The position numbers and the translations under genes were made by a program. The notes below the pieces were generated by a model that searched no databases, was not told where the DNA came from, and saw only the letters and a program-made list of their open reading frames with translations. From Equus caballus (lineage: Eukaryota; Chordata; Mammalia; Perissodactyla; Equidae), in NCBI RefSeq assembly GCF_041296265.1, contig NC_091693.1, positions 6,977,001 through 7,041,000 on the forward strand: a stretch of DNA of 64,000 nucleotides. The letters are read 5' to 3'. The number at the start of each line of letters is the position of its first letter. Position 1 is the stretch's first letter. Of the stretch, positions 1-14,000 are shown one piece after another.

Positions 1-1969
1 GCCACTTTGCTAAAATACGCAAACTGTTGAACTCTCAAATTTCTGCCCCCAAGATTTCATAGATGGGGTTAAGGACTTAGGTTACTGTACCTGCCATCGT
101 TGGTGTTACTGCTACTCTGTGCTCAGGTCCTGGGACACAGCAGTGAACAGGCTGATGCTCTCCCTGACTCCCGGGGCTCCCGTGCATGGGGACAGGGGAG
201 TACAAGGAACAGAGACGCGTTTGTGTGATCTGGCCCAAGCACTCGCCTGTCTGGTTCTTCCCTCCTTCTAAGCTTCACCTTTTATTCATCTCTCCTTCCT
301 GATGCTCAGTTTTCTCATCTGTAAAGTGAGGATAAAACTAGTACCTACTTCATGAATTGTTTTGAATGAATGAATACATTTATTTATTCATTCATCTAAC
401 AAGCATTGAATCCCTACTGTGTTTGAGGCACTGGGAGCAGGATTAGGGACTCCACAGGGAACCAAGCATACATGGTCCCACTGTCAGGGTTCTCACAGCA
501 GAGTGAGTGTGGGGCAGACACTAGCTATATAATCTCACAAAGGTGAAATGTAAGCAGCAATGCGGGCCAGGCAGGAGAGGATTGTGATGCTGGGAAGTCA
601 GAGAAGGCCTTCCCAGAAGAGGTGCTATCTAAGTGGAGACCTGAAGGATGGAGACGGGGACAAGAGCCCTCTAGCATGTACAGGAGGACTGAGATGGGAG
701 GCAGCATGGTGCAGACAAGGGACTAGAAAAGGTGAGAGCGGGGGGGTGGTGAGAGTGGTGTGGGATAAGGTGGGGGAGACTGGCAGGAGTCAGATTACAC
801 TGGCTACGTAGGCATGGTGAGGCATGTGGTCCTTATCTTAGTACTGGGGAGCCACAGGACGTTCTGAGCAGGGAGGGGACATGAGCTTTCTTGGGTGTTA
901 ATAGACTCCCTCTGGCTGCTGTCACACCCAGTGAGAGATGCTGGTAGTTTGACTTGGGCCAGAGCCTGAGGAGCGGAGCAGAAGGAAGTGGCCAGGTTTG
1001 GAAGTAGAATCACAGATGTAGAGGGATGGGGAGGAGACAGAGGTCTGAGATGATGCCCCCCTTCGCTGTACGGCATCAGATGGGGGCTTCTGAAAGAGAA
1101 TCGTAGCCCTCCTGATCAGCACTGATGAAAGGTGCTCTGGGTGATGGGAATGGTGTCTTTTTGCCCAACTGGACTGACGACAGCCAGTGGCCTTGCCCTT
1201 AGTCCCTGCTGGATCCCCAGCACAGGGCGGGGCACTGGCATGGAGCACAGTAAACAGTTCATTTTGCATTTATGCCACAAATACTGCCGTCAGGCCCTGT
1301 TCTTGACACTGGGGTATGCTAATGGCCAAACAGATAAAAAACGCTGCCCTTGTGTGGCTGGCATTGTGGAGGGAGAGATGAGCAATGAATAAAGTACAAT
1401 ATTTAGTATGTTAGAAGTTGATAGCGCTAAGGAGGAAAATGGCAGAGGAAAGAGGAGAGGGAGGGGCAGGGCTGGGGGCTGTTGCGGTTTTGAATGGGGT
1501 AGCCAGGGAAGGCCTCACTAGAGGTGATATGTGGGCAAAGATCTGAAGGATCTGAGGGAGTGAACCCTGGGGATACATGAGGGAAGAGCATTCCAAGCAG
1601 AGGGAACCACAAGTGCAAAGGCTTCTGCTTTTTCTCAGGAAAGAGGTGCAGCCTGCAGAGGACTCTAACCCAGGAGGCCCCTATCTGACTCTGTCTTCCC
1701 ATGCTCCCTCAGCTGCAGGCGGGGCACAGACTGAGAGCACAGGCAGTAGGGAGCCAGGGAGGAGGCTGCTGTGGGGTTGGACCTGGCAAGGGCAGCAAAG
1801 GGGGGAGAAGTGGGCAGATTCTGGAGGACCCGTCCTATGCACTGCTGTAACCACAGTGTCCAGAGCGCGATAAATATCTGTGGATGCTGAAGAACTGAAT
1901 GATGGCAGGTTGAGAAGCCCTGAGTGCTCTCTCCTCTCCCTCTGACCTTTCCCCGGTTTCCCACTCCAG
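1..1969. other. Intronic sequence (PROSER3) with old repeats, no supported exon
   Basis: Contains a MIR-like piece at about 255-355 (plus orientation) and two antisense L2 3'-end fragments at about 350-1010 and 1265-1860. These carry the typical wording: a block of tandem ATTC near a CACTGGGAGCAGGATTAGGG-type box, then a 'GGAAGGCCTC...GAAGAGCATTCCAAGCAGAGGGA' stretch. Short open frames here have no splice context and look fortuitous. Confidence 0.6.
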
Positions 1970-3794
<1,825 letters not shown>

Positions 3795-3900
3795 TCTCCT
3801 CCAGCCAGATGGCCCCCAGGTCCCCAAGGACTCAGCTGCCCAGGGAAGGAGCCTCTTTTGAGGCCGGACAACTTTGAATTGTACAAAGTCTCTTTTTCCC

Positions 3901-3906
3901 AATAAA
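3901..3906 (+). terminator. PROSER3: Polyadenylation signal of PROSER3
   Basis: A canonical AATAAA lies 107 bases after the PROSER3 stop codon. An ERE SINE begins about 15 bases further on, so the 3' untranslated region is very short. Confidence 0.75.
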
Positions 3907-3919
3907 AAATTTTATTTTT

Positions 3920-4125
3920 CATGGGACCAGCCCAGTGGTGTAATCGTTAAGTTTGTGCACTCCAATCGGGCAGCCCAGGGTTCGGGGGTTTGGATCCTGA
4001 GCATAGACCTACACACTGCTGTCAAGCCATGCTGTGGCCGTGTCCCACCATACAAAAGGAGGAAGATTGGCACAGATGTTGGCTCAGGGCCAATCTTCCT
4101 CACCAAAAAAAAGTTTTCAGATGAC
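3920..4125 (+). mobile_element. ERE-type SINE (perissodactyl tRNA-derived), plus orientation
   Basis: Starts with GGGACCAGCCCAGTGGTG, the family's tRNA-like head with an A-box-like GTGGTGTAATCGTTAAG and a B-box-like GGTTCGGGGG. It ends with the diagnostic tail GATGTTGGCTCAGGGCCAAT, then CTTCCTCACC and an A-run. Clearly diverged from the other copies here. Confidence 0.9.
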
Positions 4126-4429
4126 TAATTGTCTCTGAGAAAGGGCTTGTTCTGGAAAGGCCAAGGGTCGTGCTAATTTAGGAAATGACTCCACCCTCCC
4201 TTACACCCGCACCCCCCCCCCCCCAGTCCCTCACCATTGACACAAAATCTTTTGGTTTCATCCTCTTTGAGGGCAGGGGAGGGATTCCAGGTAAGACTGG
4301 GACTCACCTTATCTGACTCTCAACTCACGAGTGGATTGTCCTATCTCAGATGAGACCAAAGGGACTGTCCTCTGGGCATGAAGCTAATGGGGACTTCAGA
4401 GTGTTGGACAATGTCCAGTCCTCAATCCG

Positions 4430-4995
4430 CATCCTGCGGAGCCAGCAGCAGCATTTGGTGTGCCGATCCCTCCCTCCTTGAAGCACCTCCTTCCTCTGCT
4501 TCCAGCACCCTACCCCTCTCCCATCCCTGGTCGTGCCTCCTCATTGCCCCAACCTGTGACTGGCATGTCCAGGGCCCTGGCCTTGACTTCTCTATACTCA
4601 TTCCCAGATGCTCTCGTCTGGCTTCGTGGCTCTAAGTCCCATCTCTATTCTGATAGTCCCCAAATTTCTATCTTCAGCCTAGACCTGGCCACTGAACCTC
4701 AGGCTCCTATATCCTGCTACATGCTCACCCTCCCCACTCAAAGGTCTCAGAGATGCCTCAAACTCCACAGGTCTTAAACTGGCCTCCCAGTCTTCCCCCA
4801 TAAACCTGTTCCTCCCTAGCTTTCCTCAGCTCCATCTGAGCTGCTTGAGCCCAAGCCTCATCATCATCCTTCACACCTCTCTTTCCATCACACCCACAGT
4901 CAATTAACCAGCAAGCCCTGTCATCTCTTCCTTGAAGATCTATCCAGAATTTAACCCCTTTTCCCTCTTCCACTGCCCTTACCCCAGTCTAGGCT
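4430..4995 (+). mobile_element. L2 LINE 3' fragment, plus orientation
   Basis: The text runs like the sense strand of the L2 3' region: 'CCCAAATTTCTATCTTCAGCC', 'AGATGCCTCAAACTCC', 'TTCCTCAGCTCCATCTGAG'. Diverged, no intact reading frame. It lies in the PROSER3-ARHGAP33 spacer. Confidence 0.6.
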
Positions 4996-5339
4996 ATCAT
5001 CATGGTCTGGACTATTGGAAAACCTATTGTTTTGTCTGCAAATTCTTTGACACACTTCTTGTCAAAAAGTAGAGTCTATGTCCCTTCTCATTGAAACCGG
5101 GTAGAACTTTGTGACTGCCCCAACAAATAGAATGCAGAGGAAATGGTACTGCTTTAATGTTCTAAACTGGATTAAAAATGATGATACGATTTCCACCTGT
5201 TTTTTTCCTCTCTCTCTCTTTCTCTCTCTAACGCTTGCTTTGGAGCCCTGAGCTGCCATATAAAAAGTCCTGTTGCCAGCCTGGGTAGGAGTTTGGGTTA
5301 CAGAGGTGCATGCACTTATCAAAACTCAGTGAAATTTGT

Positions 5340-5640
5340 GAATTTTATTTAACGTACAGTTTACCTCAAAAGAAAAATAAACTTTGAGCGCTAGTTAAAG
5401 ATATGCATGCTGAAGTATTTAAGGGGTGGTATATCAATGTCTCTAATTTATTTTGAAATACATCCCAAAATTAATTAGATTAATGGATGAATAGAGTAAT
5501 AGGTAGATGGGAGATAAAGCAAATAATGGTAGAATCTAAGTGGTGGGTATATGGGAGTCCACTGTAAAATTTTTCAAATTAGGTGTATGTTAGAAACTTT
5601 TCATAACAAAATGTTGGAGAATATATGATTAGGATTGTTT
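5340..5640 (+). mobile_element. Old L1 3'-end fragment (probable)
   Basis: AT-rich text with 'GGTGGGTATATGGGAGTCCA' and 'AAACTTTTCATAACAAAATG', as at the 3' end of old mammalian L1 elements. Assignment by wording only. Confidence 0.45.
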
Positions 5641-5939
5641 TGATATCTGTATTTATTTAAAAAGGGAGGATAGGATAGATTTCTGTTAGAAGTACTTCTG
5701 TATGTCACAGACACGGTAAATATTTGTTTAGACCCATTTTGAAAAAACCATACATTTAAATGAAATCAACAAGAAGGAAATAGCTGTTTAGATATAAGGA
5801 GAAATAAAAGATGTTTAGTAGTGGAACTGATCTAATTGGGGGTGGTGGGTGGGAGTGAGTGGGACCTAGAAGGATTCCTGAGGAAGTTACATTTCAGCTG
5901 AGACAGATAGGAATTAACTAGTTGAAAAGGGCCATCCTA

Positions 5940-6560
5940 ATTACCATTGCTGAGTTACAAGTCACCCCCAAAACTTAGCGGCATAAAACAATCATTTTAT
6001 TATGCTCATGGATTCTCTGAGTCAGAAACTTGGACAGGGCACAACTGGGGACATTTTGTGTCTGTCCATGAAGTCTAGGGGTTCCACTGGGAAGACAAAG
6101 GAACCTCCACAGCTCGGGGTGGAATCTCTGGAGCTTCATCATGCACCAATCTGGTACCAGGGCTCCGATGATCCCAAGGCTGGGCTCAGCTGGAACCATG
6201 GACTGTGGTGCCTACACATGGCCTCTCCGTGTGGCTTGGGCTTCCTCAAAGGGTAGCTCCTTCAGCACAGTCACAATGCTCACATGATGCCTCAAGGCTC
6301 TAGAGCTAGTCATCCTAGTGGACAAGGAAGAAGCTGCATTGCCGCTAACCACTAGCCCTGGAAATCACATAGCGCAATCCCACTATTCTCTGTTGGTTGA
6401 AGTTGTCACAATCCTGCCCAGATTCAAGGGGGAGGAGACATAGACTCCACATTTTCATGAGAAGAGTGTCAAAGAATTTGCAGTCATGTTTTAAAACCAC
6501 CACAGAGGTTGACGGGTGGTGGGGAGGAATATTCCAGGTGGGGGGAACATCCTGTGGGAA
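5940..6560 (+). mobile_element. Ancient LTR-type fossil, probably MaLR/MLT-like
   Basis: Begins with the widespread wording 'CCCCCAAAACTTAGCGGCAT' followed by 'AAAACAATCATTTTATTATG', and later contains 'GATTCAAGGGGGAGGAGACA'. This resembles solitary LTR fossils of the MaLR group. Old, heavily degraded and without any gene content. Family assignment is tentative. Confidence 0.4.
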
Positions 6561-7400
6561 ATCCTGTGATGGGAATGAAGTCGGCAAGTTCAATGAATTG
6601 AAATAAGTAACTGTAAATTGACGCCTCCCCCAGCACTCCCTTTCTCTGATCACTGCTTAATTTTTATCCGGAGAACTTATCACCTTCTAATATTCTATAT
6701 TTTTAAATATTTATTTTGTTCATTGTCTGTCGTTTCCCACTAGCTTTTGAGCTCCGTGTGGGCAGGGTATATTTTTCCGTGTTTTGTTTACTGACGTATT
6801 CACAAATTAAGTGATCAGAGTTTTTGAATGAATGAATGGACGGATCAAGGATGTACCTTCTGAGCTGAGGGTCTCGTTGAGGGCCTGACTAATGGGAGAG
6901 GCCTCTTTGAAAGGGCGTTGCTACAGAGTGTTTTCTGAGCCTGGCTCGGCCAATGGCTGGAACAATTGGGATTGGCTTTATGGGAGGCGTGGTCATGTTC
7001 TGGTATTGCCGGCTAAACATATTCCTAGGTAAGAGGAATCAAGGCTAGAGGCCGGCCTGTAATCAGCAGTAGAGGAGAAGGCAAGAATAACGTGCAGTGG
7101 GTAGGGCAAGGCCAAGTCGCAGAGTGCATAGGGTCATGTCCAGGCAGGGCACCTGAGCCAGGGAAACCGTCGAGAGGTGAATGCCCTCAGTATTCTGTGG
7201 GCGGGGTCAGGGTCAGGACTGCCAAGGTGGGGCTAGAGGATTGACTTTGAAAAGCTGCTTGGGGATGGAGAAAAGCCCTGAGGCCGTGGGAGAATCCAAT
7301 TAAGTGTCAGAGGAGCGGTCACTGAGAGTGGACCAAGGGGAGGGCCCCTCGCCTCGTGTTAGAAGTGTTGGAGGCAAAGCATAAAGAACCTGGGGGCGTG
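6560..7400. other. Spacer upstream of ARHGAP33
   Basis: No gene or clear repeat seen. From about 6900 the sequence becomes GC-richer. It holds several CCAAT/ATTGG boxes (for example near 6950 and 6965-6975), which may belong to the upstream part of the ARHGAP33 promoter. Confidence 0.4.
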
Positions 7401-8010
7401 TCTCAGGAGGGGAATGACAGCCAATGAAAAGCAGCCGTGGGCGTGGCGCTGTCAAACTTCGCAGGGCGGGACCGAAGACAGACCGAGGCAGCGAGGGGAC
7501 CCAAGCCGAAGCCAATGAGAAGCCGCCAGGTGGGCGGGGCGTCGTCCTGAGGCCGAGGGTGGAGCCAATGAGAAGCGGCGCCGCGTCCTCGCTGCCCCCG
7601 CCCCGGTGGGGCGCGCGCCGGAGCCACGGGCGGCCGTTAGGGGCGGGGCCTGCGGCCGCCCGCGCGCGGCTCGCGCCCTCCCCTTTGTGTCGCCATGGCG
7701 GCGGCATCGGCGACGAGGACGACGAGCGAGGGGTCCCGCGCAGCCGGCGCCTGAGGAGGCTACGAGACCATGGTGGTGAGCAGCCCACGCGGCCGTCAGT
7801 CCGTCCGCGTGTCAGTCTGTCCGCACGCGGCCCCGCCCCGAGCGCCCCGCCCCCGGCCCCGCCCGAGCCCGCGGCCCGCGCCGCCCCTCACCCTCGTCGC
7901 GGTCCCTCTCGTCCCCCGGCCTGGTCTTGGGCCCGAGCCCTTACCCGGGCCCCGCCCCCTCAGCGCGCATCCCCTTCCACGCCCTAGATGGGGGTGACAG
8001 CGGCCGAAGA
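7400..8010 (+). promoter_or_regulatory. ARHGAP33: CpG-island promoter and first exon of ARHGAP33
   Basis: Dense CpG and GC-rich sequence, with repeated CCAAT-type boxes (AGCCAATGAGAAG at about 7511 and 7565, AGCCAATGAAAAG near 7420) and GGGCGGGG-like Sp1 boxes. No TATA box. It precedes the first coding exon, whose GT donor is at 7776. The transcription start cannot be fixed from sequence; it probably lies at about 7600-7690. Confidence 0.75.
7695..7754 (+). promoter_or_regulatory. ARHGAP33: Upstream open reading frame in the ARHGAP33 leader
   Basis: An ATG in good Kozak context (GTCGCCATGG) opens a 19-codon frame (MAAASATRTTSEGSRAAGA) that stops at 7752-7754, only 15 bases before the ARHGAP33 start codon at 7770. 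Ribosomes would have to scan past it or reinitiate, so it probably lowers translation of the main frame. Whether the transcript starts upstream of 7695 is an inference. Confidence 0.6.
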
Positions 8011-11000
8011 CCGGGAGGAGGAGGGGCTGGTCCAGGGAGGGGCCTCGTATCCCCCGAGTGGCCCCCGCAGGCGCCTGTTGAAGCTCCGTGGTTCTTCACC
8101 AGCCCCCATCCCAGAGCCATCCTCAGAGTCTTCATCCCAACCTCCGCCCCTCCCTGGCCTAGCTCCTCTCCTCCTCCACCAGCCGCTTTCTGGTTCTTGA
8201 GCCCCACCCCCACTCCATCCTCAACCTGACCCTTTTCTTCTCCTTCTCGTCGTTCTCACCCCATCCCGGTCCCTCTCAACCATCCCCCCCTACCGCCATC
8301 AGCCTGAACCTTTACCTCAGCTTCTCCAGTACTCCACCCCAATCCCAAGCTGGCATTGTACCTCCAGCGTGATCCTTGAGTCCTCTCCATCTTCTTGTCC
8401 TCCTCCTCCCTCCCCCACTGTCTCCCTCGCCCACCATGCTGCTCCTGCTCATTCATCCATTCATTCCCTCCTCGTGGCTCACTTAACAGACATTCACTGA
8501 GACCTCTGTGCAGACCCCATGCTCCAGGCACAGAGAGCGTCAGATCCCATCCTGCCTTGGGGAGCTCATGGGCTGGAGGGGGACAGACCCGAGGACAAGA
8601 CCCAAGGAGAAAGTCGGGATTACAGGGGTATGAAGGAGGGAGAAGCTAGAGCCTGGTCTAGGGAATCCCCATCTGGCAGCTGGTTAATTTATTCATTACA
8701 TTCTACCGGGCCCCTGCTCTGCGACGGGGCTGGCACTGGGTATTGGGACCCAGAGAGGAATCAGGCAGAACCCTACTTGTAAGGAGCACCAATTCTGTGC
8801 CCAGCTCTGTGCTGGGCAATGCTGGGGGACTGGGGACTCAGCCCCAGTGCCCGATCCTGGAGAGGTCACAGTCTAATGGGAGAGATGGACTTGTCACCAG
8901 ACAGTGACATCTCAGAGTGCTCAGAGCTGTGATGGGGGAAGCTCAGGCAGGGCCGTCAGGCCTGGGATGGGGGAACCTCAAGGGGTGGAAGAGTCCAGAA
9001 GAGGTACCTGATACAGCCTGAAGGGTCAGAGAGAACTTCCGAGAAGAGGGAACAAGAGAGCTGAAACCTGAGGAATGAGAGGATGGGGAAGAGTGTTTTG
9101 TGCAGAGGGTACAGCCTTTGCAGAGGCGTACAAGAAAAGGATAAGATGCTTTTGCTGGACTCTTAGAAGTTCAAGAGCTCTGAATGGAGGCTAAGGGGAG
9201 AGATGGGGCTGGAAAGGTAAACAGAGACCAGAGAATTCAGACTGCCTTGAAGACATCAGGGAGCCATTGCAGGTCCACCATCTATGGAGAGACAGGCAGA
9301 TTTGTGTTGTGTGAAAATTATACTGGCTCTTGCTGTGAAGAAGCTGGCAGGAGGGAAGAGGTTGGAAGCAGGAAAACTGATAAGATGGTAGCTGTGATTG
9401 TCCAGATATCGATGGAAGGTGTGGAGAGGCACAGATGGGACATGACTGTACTCTGCAGGGGCTATGGGAGGATTTAAAACGGGGAGAGATGGCACCAGCC
9501 TGCTCTCTCCCTGCCTCACCCTCAGCCCCTGCTCTTCCAGCATCCCCACCCCCACCCCCCCACCCCCCCCACCCGCCTCAGACCACACACGAAGAAACAG
9601 GCCTATCCTCGGCTGGCTGTCACCTCCCCCTGACCTACTCTTCTACTCCATGCTCAGGGCAGTGTGTAGAGCAATTCGGCCTCCAGGCCCGGCTGGCAGA
9701 TAACAATGCTCCCGTTGTCTCTCTGCTCCCATCTCTGGGGACTCTGATTCTTCTTTCTGCTCTACAGGCCCGCAGCACTGACAGCCTGGATGGCCCAGGA
9801 GAGGGCTCCGTGCAGCCCCTGCCCCCTACTGGCGGGCCCAGTGTGAAGGGGAAGCCTGGGAAGAGGTGAGAGGTGAGGGACAGGCTCAGCTTAGGAGGGG
9901 GCAAGTGCAGGAGCCGCCAGTGACGTGTCACCTGTTTCCCAGGCTCTCGGCTCCTCGAGGTCCCTTCCCCCGGCTGGCTGACTGTGCCCATTTCCACTAT
10001 GAGAATGTTGACTTTGGCCACATTCAGGTATGGGGGCTTTGCACCCAGGTGGGAAGGTGAGATCCCACCCAACCCTGATGCAGTCTCAGCCACTTTACCC
10101 CGGAAACTTCCCTGGGACTGGCTGCTCCGCCCATCTGAGCAGTCAGTGGCCAGAGTTGCAGGGCGGAAGGAGAGAGCTGTCCATTCATTCATTTGTTCTT
10201 TAATTCATTCAGCAACAACTTCTTGTTAGGTGTCAGCTCTGTACCAGGACCCAGTACTCTGACTGAGACATCCCCAGGCCCCATCTTTGGGGAGCTCCAG
10301 GAGGGGGACACAGACCCATCCCGAGATAGTGCCAGTCTGGGGAAGTCAGGACTGAACCAAAGCGAAACCCTCTCCTGGGCCTCTGTTTCCTTCTGCAGCT
10401 CCTGCTGTCTCCAGAACGCGAAGGCCCCAACTTCTCTGGGGAGAATGAGCTGGTGTTTGGGGTACAGGTGACCTGTCAGGTGAGGCCACTCCTGCCCCTT
10501 ATCTAGCCTGGCGGACTGGGCACCATGGTCCTCAGCTCTGTGTAACTGTGCCCTTCTGTCCCCCCCGCCACGCCCATAGGGCCGTTCCTGGCCAGTTCTC
10601 CGCAGCTATGATGACTTCCGCTCCCTGGACGCCCACCTCCACCGCTGCATATTTGACCGGAGGTTTTCCTGCCTGCCAGAGCTTCCCCCACCCCCGGAGG
10701 GTGCCAGGGCTGCCCAGGTAAACTGCTTCTTGTCCCAGCCCCTGCCTCAGCTGTGGCATGTCCTCATCAGCAATGCGGGAGACCATCGAGGCAGGGGGAT
10801 AGATAAATATTTAAACACTGGTGTGGCCCAAGCCCCACCCAGTCAGAGGCCTGAGAAAGGCAGCAGGGTTCTTGAGGCTCCCTTGAGTTTTAGAATCCTG
10901 GAGAGTTCCAGAGGGTTCCATGGGAGGGTCAGCATGGCCTGGCCAATGGGGGCACACAGGAGCTTGGCCTAGCCTGTTTATCAACTGATATGATATTTCA

Positions 11001-14000
11001 GTATCTCCCCTGGAGGCATGGGTTAGGGCAGGCCCTGTGGCCCAGTGGTTAAGTTCGCACGCTCTGCTTCGGCAGCCCAGGGTTTCGCCGGTTCGAATCC
11101 TGGGCGCAGACATGGCACCGCTCCTCAAGCCATGCTGAGGTTGCACCCCATGTGCCACAACTAGAAGGACCCACAACTAAAAATACACGACTATGTACCA
11201 GGGGGCTTTGGGGGAAAAAGGAAAAATTTTTTTTAAATCTAAAGAAAAAAAAAATTTCAGTACTTAACTCGTGCATTCAGGCTGAATTTCAACCTTGCCC
11301 AGAGGCGAGCCAGGGCGGTGTAAGAGGACACTGGGCTCTCTCAGGGTCCCCTCACAAAAGCCCACCCTGACCACCCGCCCCTAGATGCTGGTGCCACTGC
11401 TGCTGCAGTACCTGGAGACCCTGTCGGGACTGGTGGACAGTAACCTCAACTGTGGGCCCGTGCTCACCTGGATGGAGGTGGGCCCGAGTCGGGGCTTGGA
11501 GTTGAGAGTGAGCCGGGGATGTCTGAGGAGTGAGAACCATTGCAAGAGTGTGTGTGGGCACAGGAAAGGAAGGAGCGGAGTGGAGGAGGCACTGCACTTC
11601 AGTGTCTGTGTGGGTGCAGGCCTGCGAGAGAGCGAGTGCGTGTGTGTTTCAGCGGGTGTTGGGCTGTGGGGTGCAAGGATCTCAAGGTATATTGATTAGA
11701 AATGGGTTTGGCTGTGAGTCGCAGAACGCCTGGCTAAGAGAGGCGCAACCCAGCAGGTTTTCTGACGGCAAGCGTGCAGTGTCTGCTGTGCAGGATGGGG
11801 GTGCAGGGGTGTCCTGGGACAGGACAGGAAGGAAGGGGCTTTGTTTTGGATGGGGCAAGAATTTAGGTGTTTGACCAATAGCTCTTAGGTGGGGGACAGA
11901 TGGTGGCCTCCATTGGACATGGAGGAACTGTCTCTGTCTTTATCATTGCCTTCTTCTTCTTCCCTGCCACATCCTGCCTTCATCTCAGCTGGACAACCAC
12001 GGCCGGCGACTGCTCCTCAGTGAGGAGGCCTCGCTCAACATCCCTGCCGTGGCTGCTGCCCACGTGGTCAAACGGTACACGGCCCAGGCACCAGACGAGC
12101 TGTCCTTCGAGGTGAGGCCGTGGGGGAGCGGATTCCAGCCTGGCTCCCCACTTCCCCTGCTCCTCTGACCCTCCCTCCTCTCACCTGCCCACTCCCAGGT
12201 GGGAGACATTGTCTCTGTGATCGACATGCCACCCACGGAAGATCGGAGCTGGTGGCGGGGCAAACGAGGCTTCCAGGTGAGCCTGGCTTGGGGTGGACAG
12301 GTGAGACTGGGAAACCAAGCCAGCTAGGGTGGCGCAGGCACTGACCCCGACTCCTCCTCAGGTCGGTTTCTTCCCCAGCGAGTGTGTGGAGCTGTTCACA
12401 GAGCGGCCGGGTCCGGGCCTGAAGGGGGGTAAGTGCCCTGGGCCAAGTGGGGAGGCCCCCCTGCATCCTGTGCCTGCTGTCTATCCTTTGCACCCACTGT
12501 TTGCCCCACAGATGCCGACGGTCCCCCGTGTGGTGTCCCTGCTCCCCAGGGTATCTCCTCTCTGACCTCAGGTAATGGAAATAAGGGCCAGGGCCCTGCC
12601 CCCCATCCCCCAGACCAGTGGCTGCACTGACCCTGTGCGGGCTGCCTTTACCCCCACAGCTGTGCCTCGGCCGCGTGGGAAGCTGGCTGGCCTCCTCCGC
12701 ACCTTCATGCGCTCCCGGCCCTCCCGGCAGCGGCTGCGGCAGCGCGGCATCCTGCGGCAGAGGGTGTTCGGCTGCGACCTTGGAGAGCACCTCAGCAACT
12801 CAGGCCAGGATGGTGAGGCCCGGGCCGCCTGCCCAGCCCACCCGGCCACCAGGATGCAACCTGCCCAGCCCTGACCCCGCTGCTCTCTCCCAGTGCCCCA
12901 GGTGCTTCGCTGCTGCTCAGAGTTTATTGAGGCCCACGGGGTGGTGGATGGAATCTACCGGCTCTCGGGCGTGTCATCCAACATCCAGAGGCTGCGGTGA
13001 GGCCCTCCACCAACCGTCCTCTCCACACACATCTACTGAGCGTCGTCTCTATTCCAGGCCCTGGGCCGGGTGCTGGAGACAGTTTTCAGGAGTTCAGAGG
13101 GCATAGAGCGGGCTTGGACAAGGCTGGGGGCCGGGAGGGCTTCCTCGAGGAAGTGACACCCTAGCTGAGGCCTGAGAGGTGAGGGCAGAATGAGCACTGG
13201 AAGCAGAGGGATCAAACTTCATTGAGCACCTGGCACTTGCCCAGCACGAGGTCCTGGGGACCTAGTGGCTCTGGCGACACCCAGAGACTCCGGCCCTCAT
13301 GGGGCTTACATGCAGGAGGGACAGACAAGGAAGTAGGAGAGTTACTAAGAGGTGACAAGGCCTCTGGAGATAGACTGGGGTAAGGAGGATGGTAATACTA
13401 AGTCAGAAAGCGCTGCAATTTTAAATAGGGAGCGCGGAGAAGGTTTTCTGGGGGAGAGCTCACTCTGGAGGATGTGAGGGAGCAAGCCATGGGGATATCC
13501 TGGGAAAAGCATCCACAGTGAAGGGAACAGCCAGCGCAAAGGGGAAAGCAGCAGGAGATGATGTCTACGCAGTGATTAGGGGCAGAGCATGCAGGGCCTT
13601 TTTGACGACTGCTAGGATTCTGGCTTTTACTCCGAGGAAAGGGGGAACCACAGGAGGGTTCTGAGCCGGGGAGAGACAGTGTGCACAAGGGTCTTAAGAG
13701 TGGGGAAGCAGTGAGGCCCGAGCATCATGGCTGACAGGGCCGTGCAGTGAGAATGGAGCCGAGGGGAGGGGGAGGGGAGCGAGAGGAGACACGAGGTTTC
13801 CCCAGGAGCAGTGGGACACCACCAACACCTGGGAGCAGGGGCTGCAGGGATTTCAGCCGCATTTTCTGGTGACCTCTTGTGCCAGGAAAATGGCACAACT
13901 TGGAAGGAGCATGGTCACCTTCTGGAGTCAGATAGCCTTGGGTAGCTACACGCAGTAGCGTCTCCCACCTGAGCCTCTGTGAAATAGGCCACCCTGATAT

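Noticed and set aside
7300-7788. 162-codon minus-strand frame across the ARHGAP33 CpG island
   Set aside because: Stop codons are rare in CpG-rich DNA. The product looks like random low-complexity text, and there is no acceptor or donor logic.
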